Positions 58,011-64,000 of a stretch of 64,000 nucleotides of DNA are shown piece by piece (the first letter of the stretch is position 1; each line of letters opens with the position of its first letter). The stretch is taken from assembly GCA_903851035.1 (NCBI GenBank), contig CAINND010000097.1, positions 37,380-101,379 of the forward strand. The letters run 5' to 3'. Under the pieces are notes generated by a model. The model made no database searches and had not been told where the DNA came from. It saw only the letters and a list, made by a program, of their open reading frames with translations. Source of the DNA: an uncultured Acidobacteriota bacterium. GTDB taxonomy: Bacteria; Acidobacteriota; Terriglobia; Terriglobales; Acidobacteriaceae. The translations under genes were made by a program, and so were the position numbers.

Positions 58011-58067
58011 GCTTGGGGTGCGAGGGGTCGGCAGTTCAAATCTGCCCATCCCGACCATTCTTTTCTT
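58011..58067 (+). repeat. attR-type direct repeat (partial tRNA-Pro copy)
   Basis: Identical to 52922-52978. Only the 3' half of the tRNA is present here, so it is not a second tRNA gene. Confidence 0.93.
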
Positions 58068-58178
58068 ATAGCCCTATTGAAGATCATGTCGAAGGGCTTT
58101 CTGTATTTGGGCGTAATACTTGCGCCGTCTATCGTGCAGTTCAAAAGTACATTTTTCTGATTAGTCATGCTGTGCGTA

Positions 58179-60623
58179 TTACTGCAGCACTCGTCGGAGA
58201 TAGTCCAGCGCTTCCGGCGGTCCTATGAACATTCCCTCTGGAAATATATAGAAGTCCTTAATTTCCCAGCGAACGGTGCTCAGGATATCGGAGTTCAGAC
58301 CCATCCCGGCCATATATTGCAAACGCAGGTCCATGTCGCCATTGATGTGCGCGCCTGCAGTCCATTTCTGCAACTCTGCGTTGCGGCCTATATATGTAGA
58401 CATCAAGTCCACCGGCGACAAGAACTGGACTTCTCCCAGCGATTGCGCCACTGTGCCATTCCAGCGCCGCGCCATCTGGTCTAAATCGATCGTTGCGGGA
58501 CCGTTCTGGCCAAGCAGGACGATGTCATAGGCCTTGTTGCCCACGTTATTGGCCCAGATTGTGCCGTTTGGAAACACCGCGAAAAATGTCGCCAATTCGG
58601 TTTTGATCGTATCGGAATCACTCTCGTAGAGCGGGACCCACTGCGTGACTACGCCGCCAGGGTTCAGGTGATCCTTCACGATTTGGAAATACTCCCGCGA
58701 ATAGAGAGTGGCAGTGCCCTTGACCCAGGGGTGAATCGGATCCGAGGTGATGATGTCGTACTTATCCGGGGATGTCAGGACAAAGTGCCGTGCATCGTCG
58801 TAGTGTATGGTCGTGCGCGGGTCGTTCAACACATTGTGATTCTCCCGGTTGAAATAGAACGATGTCGCGGGCGGAATCATTTTTTCAATTTCGCAAATGT
58901 CGATTTTTTGAATTTCCGGATGCGAGACAAAAGTGCCTGCGGTTACGCCGGCCCCAAATCCCACTATGAGCACTGAGTGCGGGTTCGGGTGAATGAGCGC
59001 GGGCAGGTGGCCCAGCATGCGTTGCAGCCTCATATCCATCAACTCAGAGGAGGCTTCCACCTTGCCGCTGACGTGAAAAGAGATGCGACCTGAATCGCGC
59101 TGCGAAATAACGATCGAGGAGTTCATGCCTTCGGCTTGGTATAGCGGATGCCCGCGATCCTCGGCTATGAGCATCTTCCGCCCGTAGGCATATGCAAGCC
59201 AGGGCATTGGGTCAACTCTCCACGCCAACACTATGGTAAAGACCGAGGACGCTGCCAGAGCCAACACAGCGCCTTTCTTCCAATTCCTCGCCAGCGGGAA
59301 CAGGATCAGCAATGCGCTTGTGACAGCCAACAGAATAAGAAGCCGCTCGGAATTGCGCGACCCCATCCACGGAATAAAGATGAGGCTGAAACCGACTGCT
59401 CCGATAATCGCGCCAACGGTATTGGCGGCATAGGTTTCGCCAACCAATTTGCCAGGATCTTCCTGGCGTCCTGCGGCGGCGGCAGCCAATGCCAATGGAA
59501 AGCTTGCGCCCCACAGAACAGCGGCGGGGAGAATTGCCCAGAGGCAACGCAACAGGTCCACCTGGAAGTTGAACCACGGGCTGGGAGCAAGCGGCGGCAG
59601 GATGGGCCAGTAAGGAATAGAGTCGGCTACAGAGTATGCGGCCCAGGCGATGCCAACCGCCAAAAGCAACTGGCACCAGCCCAGCGCTGCACGCGGATTT
59701 TTTCTGCCTACAACAGAACCCGCGGCGCTGCCAATGCCCAGCCCGATGAGAAAGACGGCCAGAATGAGCGAAAAAGTGTAAACCGTCGCGCCAATCATGA
59801 TCGACAACATGCGCGTCCAGATCACTTCGGCCCCAAGAGCGGTCATGCCGGACAGTGCGATCGCAACGTATACAAACCGCACATCTTCAGTATGGGGCTT
59901 GGATTCCGATGGCTGCATCTCGGGAGATGCTTTGAATTCTGTACGTTTGGCCAGCAACCAACTGGTGAGGGCAACCGCAAAATTGATCAGCACCGCAACG
60001 TAAGTTGCGGTCGGCATATCAAATACACGCAGCAGGTAAAAACCCGCGAGCAGACAACCGGTGACAGCTCCTGCCAAATTACCGCCGTAAAGGAATCCAA
60101 GCCATGAGAGGCCCTCCGGAGTGGCCTCCACCCAGCGCGACATCGCCGGCAGCGAGGCTCCCATCAGCAGCGTAGGGGGAATCAGGCAGACAGCAGCAAA
60201 TACTGCCCGCAAGGCAATTCCCTGCATCCCATGCGACGCGACCGCAGCATAAATCTTGTCCAGGTAGGGGATGGCCCACAATACCAGCATCGCGAACAGA
60301 CCAATTCCACACTCGATTGTCGCGTAAACACGCAGTGGATGCCTGCGCGAAGAGACGTATTTTGAGAGCAGAAGGCTGCCTGCGCACATGCCGCCCATAT
60401 ATGTTCCCAGCAGTACACCAAGCGAAACTGCCGAGGATCCAATGGCCAGTTGCAGCAGTTGGAACCAGACCACCTCATAGATCAGAGCGGCACAACCGCT
60501 ACCGACAAAGAGCAGCAACACAATCGGCAGATAAGGGCGTAGCCCCATGACAGCAGAGGAATTAGCGGTCACATCGAGTGTGGTTCCTTCGCCGGCCGGG
60601 GGACAGGATTCAAACTTTTTCAT
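58179..60623 (-). CDS. membrane protein with spermidine-synthase-like C-terminal domain
   Basis: An 814-aa protein. Residues 30-500 contain about a dozen membrane helices of the MFS/spermidine-synthase-transporter type (EVVWFQLLQLAIGSSAVSLG, GLSWLGFLYGGNLAGAVTGC). The last 300 residues are a SAM-dependent-type fold like spermidine synthase: VLIVGFGAGVTAG, EIEKMIPPATSF, HYDDARHFVLTSPDKYDIIT. The gate-keeping Asp of true synthases is in the YDDAR/SDPIHPW region. Such fusions are common in soil bacteria, and the substrate is not known. ATG 60623 has GGGAGG 11 bases upstream. Confidence 0.88.
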   Translation of the reverse strand: MKKFESCPPAGEGTTLDVTANSSAVMGLRPYLPIVLLLFVGSGCAALIYEVVWFQLLQLAIGSSAVSLGVLLGTYMGGMCAGSLLLSKYVSSRRHPLRVYATIECGIGLFAMLVLWAIPYLDKIYAAVASHGMQGIALRAVFAAVCLIPPTLLMGASLPAMSRWVEATPEGLSWLGFLYGGNLAGAVTGCLLAGFYLLRVFDMPTATYVAVLINFAVALTSWLLAKRTEFKASPEMQPSESKPHTEDVRFVYVAIALSGMTALGAEVIWTRMLSIMIGATVYTFSLILAVFLIGLGIGSAAGSVVGRKNPRAALGWCQLLLAVGIAWAAYSVADSIPYWPILPPLAPSPWFNFQVDLLRCLWAILPAAVLWGASFPLALAAAAAGRQEDPGKLVGETYAANTVGAIIGAVGFSLIFIPWMGSRNSERLLILLAVTSALLILFPLARNWKKGAVLALAASSVFTIVLAWRVDPMPWLAYAYGRKMLIAEDRGHPLYQAEGMNSSIVISQRDSGRISFHVSGKVEASSELMDMRLQRMLGHLPALIHPNPHSVLIVGFGAGVTAGTFVSHPEIQKIDICEIEKMIPPATSFYFNRENHNVLNDPRTTIHYDDARHFVLTSPDKYDIITSDPIHPWVKGTATLYSREYFQIVKDHLNPGGVVTQWVPLYESDSDTIKTELATFFAVFPNGTIWANNVGNKAYDIVLLGQNGPATIDLDQMARRWNGTVAQSLGEVQFLSPVDLMSTYIGRNAELQKWTAGAHINGDMDLRLQYMAGMGLNSDILSTVRWEIKDFYIFPEGMFIGPPEALDYLRRVLQ

Positions 60624-60796
60624 TGCGGGCACAACCTCCCAAGACACATATCAATGATATCGCACGTGATACTGGCCCGCACGCCAGTCCAATGCTGCAG
60701 CGGGTGCACCCGCTACAGCCGCGGCTGTGCTCGAAAATCAGACATAAAAGCTACGCGCCATGCCAATGAGGAACATCCTGCGGCGTGAGGCAAGTC

Positions 60797-61177
60797 TTAT
60801 AGATGAATCCAGCCACTACGGATGAGTATCAGCATGATGGGGGCGACCAGCGCCCATAGCAGAGGGCCCTGGGGCAGCGGACGCACGCCAACCTGCATGA
60901 GCGTCTGCCGCGAGAGTCCAGTGCCGATGAGGTAGAGTTTGATGGTGAGACCAACGGTGCCCAGGTGTGCCAACGTTTAATAAAGGTGAGCGGGCTACCG
61001 GTTGAGCACGAATTCCGCACCCAGGCTGAGGGCCATCTCCTCTATGGAGGCTTGCATGGCAGGGCCAACGACGGCAATGGCCGAGCCTCCGCAGTTCGAG
61101 CAACTTAAACGCCACAGGCCGAATTCATCACAGGCCGAAAACCACAAGAAACCCGGCATAGGCTTCGCATCCAGCAC
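60797..61177 (-). pseudogene. remains of a YeiH-type (UPF0324) membrane transporter
   Basis: On the minus strand, 61177-60995 encodes a piece with CGGSAIAVVGPAMQAS and GAEFVLN, like the middle of YeiH proteins. About 30-180 bases on, 60975-60797 encodes LGTVGLTIKLYLIGTGLSRQ, then LPQGPLLWALVAP, which matches the C-terminal end of the family. The normal 100 or so residues between them are missing, and the second piece has an in-frame stop before it. It lies just right of the spermidine-synthase-like gene. Recognition is from memory of the family. Confidence 0.55.
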
Positions 61178-61288
61178 AAATTACTATGCTCTATCGTTAT
61201 CTTTCCTTGACAGCATGAAAATAGGTTGAAAAACTTATCTAAATCTGGGAAATCCCAAAACAGTATCTAAAAGTAGGAGGTACGGCTG

Positions 61289-64000
61289 GTGGTCAAGAGG
61301 ATCAGTCTATTCTGGTTGTTCGTCGCGGCTGTGGCATTGCTGGGTACAACAACTTCTTACGCGCAGTCTTTACTGACACGTCACGTACATCGGGCGATCC
61401 GCGACAATGGCGCCAAAACGCTTGGCCAACTGCCGCACGACCAGATCATGCAACTGCATGTCGTACTGCCGCTGCGCAATCCAGTGGGCTTGGAATCTTT
61501 TTTAAGTGAGCTTTATGACCCATCGAGTCCGAACTACCGTCAGTATCTGACCCCTGCGCAGTTCACCACGATGTTCGGGCCAAGCCAGGAAGATTACGAT
61601 ACGGTGGTCGCATGGGCGAAGGCCAGCGGCTTCACTATCGTAGGCGGCTCGCTTGACGGCATGGACCTGCAGATTAAGGGTTCTGTGGCGACCATCGAGA
61701 AGGCCTTCCATGTGACGATGCGTACCTACCAGCATCCCACCGAGGATCGCGTCTTCCATGCGCCTGACACGGAGCCCACCACCAGCTTGCCCATCGCTCT
61801 GTGGCACGTCTCCGGATTGGATGATTACTCCATCCCCAAGCCCCGCCTGGTGAAGCGTGAAGACTTCGCCAAGGCTCATGGGATTACTCCGGAAGAGGTT
61901 GTCAGCCATGCCACCACGGGCTCCGGCCCTTCGGCTTCCTTCCTGGGTAGTGACATGCGCGCCGCCTATTACGGCGGAACGACGCTGACCGGCTCCGGAC
62001 AAAACCTCGGCCTCTTCGAATACCTGGGCACCGACCTGGCTGACCTGACCACCTACTACAAGAACGTGGGTCAAACTCTTCCCATTACCCCGGTTCTGCT
62101 CAGTGTGGATGGCACCAGCACGAGCTGCCTCTACAGCGGCAAGAACAAATGTGATGATGGCGAGCAGAATCTGGATATGACGCAGGCACTCGGCATGGCT
62201 CCCGGATTGGCGAGCCTGGTCATGTACATCGGCAGCACGGACACGGCGATCATCAGCGCGATGACCACGCACAGCCCGCTGCCTACCACCATCGGTTGCT
62301 CGTGGGGCTGGGACCCGGCCGATGCCAGCACACTGGATCCCTACTTCCAGAAGATGGCGGCGCAGGGACAGAACTTCTTCGCGGCCTCCGGTGACGATTC
62401 CACTTGGGCCACTGGTACAGGAGCCAATCAGCCCTGGCCGGCAGACGATGCCTATGTCGTCTCCGTCGGTGGCACAGACCTGGTCACGGCCAGCGCGGGT
62501 GGTGCCTGGAAGTCGGAAACCGCATGGGTCGATAGCGGCGGCGGCATCTCGACGAACAGCATTGCCATTCCCTCTTGGCAGAAGCTGACGGGTGTGATCA
62601 CCTCCAGCAACAAGGGTTCGACCACGTTGCGCAATGGCCCGGATGTTTCGGCCAACGCAAATTTCACCTTCTACACCTGCGGAGACCAAACCACCTGCCA
62701 GGCAAATGCTTACGGTGGCACCAGCTTTGCCGCTCCCATGTGGGCCGGTTATATTGCGCTGGTCAACCAGGCATTGGTCGCCAATGGACAGGCTACAATC
62801 GGCTTCCTTAACCCGACCATCTACGCTCAGAACGTAGTGCCCGCCACATATGCCGCAAATTTCCACGACATCACGAGCGGTACTTCTGGCAGCTATTCGG
62901 CAGTGACTGGCTTCGACCTTGTGACGGGATGGGGCAGCCCGAATGGCGTCAACCTGATTAACGCCCTGGTGGGAACGGCGAAGACCTCGCAGACCATCAC
63001 CTTCCCGAATCCCGGCCCACTGTACTATCCGAGCTCGCCGAACACCGTGACGCTGGCAGCAACGGCTAGCTCTGGACTGGCCGTGAGCTATTCAGTGACC
63101 TCCGGCCCGGGCACGGTAAGCGGCAGCACGCTGACAGTGACCGGAACCGGCACCATCGTTGTTGCAGCCTCACAGGCAGGCAATGGCACCTATTCGGCGG
63201 CACCGACGGTCTCTGACAGCATCGTGGTCAACGCCGCTTCTGCTGCCACGATGGCCACTCCGACGAACGGCAGCACGCTGACCGCGGCTTCGACGACGTT
63301 CACCTGGAACACGAACGGCTCGAGCGGTCCGTACTACCTGTGGATTGGTTCGACGCTCGGTGGCAATGATCTGGGCAACGCTGGCGTAGCCAGTGGCACC
63401 AGCATGACGCTGACTCTGCCGACGACGGGCAACACGATTTACGTCACGCTGTGGTCGACGGTGAACGGCAACTCGGTCTCCAACAGCTACACCTACACGG
63501 AAGCGACGCTGCTTCCTGCGACGATGAGCACTCCGACGAACGGCAGCACGTTGAGTGGCGCCGCGACGACGTTTACCTGGAACGCCAACGCTTCAGTTGG
63601 TCCGTTCTACATCTGGGTTGGCTCGACGGCCGGTGGCAATGACCTGGGCAACGCCGGCGTTGTCAGCGGCAGCAGCATGACGCTGAACCTGCCGACGAAC
63701 GGCAACACGATTTACGTGACGCTGTGGTCCACGCTGAACGGTGCCGGTGTGTCGAGCAGCTACACCTACACGGAAGCGACGCTGCTTCCGGCGACGATGA
63801 GCACTCCGACCAACGGCAGCACTCTGAGTGGCGCCGCGACGACGTTTACCTGGTCCTCCAACGGTTCGACCGGCCCGTTCTACATCTGGGTTGGCTCGAC
63901 GCCTGGCGGTTTGGACTTGGGCAACGCCGGTGTGGCCAGCGGCAGCAGCATGACGCTGAACCTGCCGACGACGGGTGCCACGGTGTATGTGACGCTGTGG
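61289..64000 (+). CDS. secreted sedolisin (S53) peptidase with C-terminal repeats, cut by the window end
   Basis: The frame is open for 904 codons from GTG 61289, with AGGAGG eight bases before it, to the last base. A signal peptide ends near YAQS. The pro-kumamolisin activation domain follows (about residues 35-190). The peptidase domain has Glu and Asp in DDGEQNLDMTQALGMAPG, the oxyanion Asp in AASGDDSTW and the Ser in YGGTSFAAPMWAG. A Ca-site GFDLVTGWGSPNG follows at about residue 545. After that come an Ig-like region and 91-residue repeats. It should be an acid protease outside the cell. Its C-terminus is not in view. Confidence 0.93.
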   Translation, partial: MVKRISLFWLFVAAVALLGTTTSYAQSLLTRHVHRAIRDNGAKTLGQLPHDQIMQLHVVLPLRNPVGLESFLSELYDPSSPNYRQYLTPAQFTTMFGPSQEDYDTVVAWAKASGFTIVGGSLDGMDLQIKGSVATIEKAFHVTMRTYQHPTEDRVFHAPDTEPTTSLPIALWHVSGLDDYSIPKPRLVKREDFAKAHGITPEEVVSHATTGSGPSASFLGSDMRAAYYGGTTLTGSGQNLGLFEYLGTDLADLTTYYKNVGQTLPITPVLLSVDGTSTSCLYSGKNKCDDGEQNLDMTQALGMAPGLASLVMYIGSTDTAIISAMTTHSPLPTTIGCSWGWDPADASTLDPYFQKMAAQGQNFFAASGDDSTWATGTGANQPWPADDAYVVSVGGTDLVTASAGGAWKSETAWVDSGGGISTNSIAIPSWQKLTGVITSSNKGSTTLRNGPDVSANANFTFYTCGDQTTCQANAYGGTSFAAPMWAGYIALVNQALVANGQATIGFLNPTIYAQNVVPATYAANFHDITSGTSGSYSAVTGFDLVTGWGSPNGVNLINALVGTAKTSQTITFPNPGPLYYPSSPNTVTLAATASSGLAVSYSVTSGPGTVSGSTLTVTGTGTIVVAASQAGNGTYSAAPTVSDSIVVNAASAATMATPTNGSTLTAASTTFTWNTNGSSGPYYLWIGSTLGGNDLGNAGVASGTSMTLTLPTTGNTIYVTLWSTVNGNSVSNSYTYTEATLLPATMSTPTNGSTLSGAATTFTWNANASVGPFYIWVGSTAGGNDLGNAGVVSGSSMTLNLPTNGNTIYVTLWSTLNGAGVSSSYTYTEATLLPATMSTPTNGSTLSGAATTFTWSSNGSTGPFYIWVGSTPGGLDLGNAGVASGSSMTLNLPTTGATVYVTLW
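63248..64000 (+). repeat. 273-bp (91-residue) tandem repeats in the sedolisin
   Basis: Units start at 63248, 63521 and 63794, exactly 273 bp apart. The last is cut by the window end. The unit reads like ATMSTPTNGSTLSGAATTF, then FYIWVGST and DLGNAGV, and ends in YTYTEATLLP. The second and third are nearly identical at DNA level. Confidence 0.93.

Larger units (their letters stand above)
52922..58067. mobile_element. 5.1-kb integrative element in tRNA-Pro carrying restriction-modification
   Basis: A 57-bp direct repeat of the 3' half of tRNA-Pro and the bases after it lies at 52922-52978 and 58011-58067, 5089 bp apart. Between them are a cytosine methylase, a NotI-like endonuclease, an excisionase-like protein, its decayed copy, an 83-aa protein and a tyrosine integrase placed next to the right end. 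Base composition is visibly less GC-rich than the flanks, especially from 55.2 to 58.0 kb. Integration restores the tRNA at the left end. There are no replication or transfer genes, so it is either a small genomic island or a remnant that needs helpers. Confidence 0.9.

Noticed and set aside
58011-58067. Second tRNA-Pro gene
   Set aside because: Only the 3' half is present and the 5' acceptor and D arm are missing; it is the right attachment repeat.

Overview
The window looks like a piece of a high-GC Acidobacteriota chromosome. This is inferred from gene content, not from a marker gene: two sedolisin (S53) proteases, a Ser/Thr kinase joined to TolB-N-like and TPR regions, an FHA-GAF-SpoIIE phosphatase, a GH130/GT4 pair, MetY-MetX, and several secreted Pro/Tyr/Gly-rich proteins without an obvious family. 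No rRNA is present. Three tRNAs are seen: Sec, Ser-GCU and Pro-GGG.

Layout. 1-7.4 kb: the tail of a ferredoxin-type protein, a chemotaxis receptor, a two-gene ABC transporter (double permease plus ATPase) and glgC. 7.4-10.8 kb: metY-metX, preceded by a Met/Cys-rich leader ORF and a complete set of competing RNA hairpins that look like a ribosome-stalling transcription attenuator for methionine. 10.9-26 kb: secreted proteins of unknown function (two are paralogues), an M28 peptidase, phosphosignalling proteins, a 64-aa peptide next to a haem-oxygenase-like putative metalloenzyme, and a cytoplasmic-looking sedolisin. 26-40 kb: a formate/selenium island: fdhD, moaA, a selenocysteine formate dehydrogenase (UGA at codon 192 with a hairpin just downstream), an Fe-S/NrfD fusion subunit, fdhE, a DsrE-like protein, tRNA-Sec, selB, selD and selA. 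selD itself has an in-frame UGA at its active-site position, so it is very likely a selenoprotein. 40-44 kb: a GT4 / GH130 / small protein operon joined by 4-bp overlaps. 45-52.7 kb: housekeeping genes (PpiC/SurA-like isomerase, pyrophosphatase, MurJ, RNase R, YggX).

52.9-58.1 kb is a compact 5.1-kb integrative element in tRNA-Pro(GGG). It is bounded by a 57-bp direct repeat and carries a cytosine-C5 methylase with a NotI-like endonuclease, an excisionase-like protein, a decayed second copy of that gene, and a tyrosine integrase. After it come a membrane-bound spermidine-synthase-like protein, remains of a YeiH-type transporter, and a secreted sedolisin with 91-residue tandem repeats that runs off the end of the window.

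How the genes fit together: FdhD, MoaA and FdhE serve the molybdenum cofactor and maturation of the formate dehydrogenase. SelA, SelB, SelD and tRNA-Sec supply its selenocysteine. Everything specific for this selenoenzyme except SerRS and a seryl-tRNA kinase-independent housekeeping set is therefore encoded within 14 kb.
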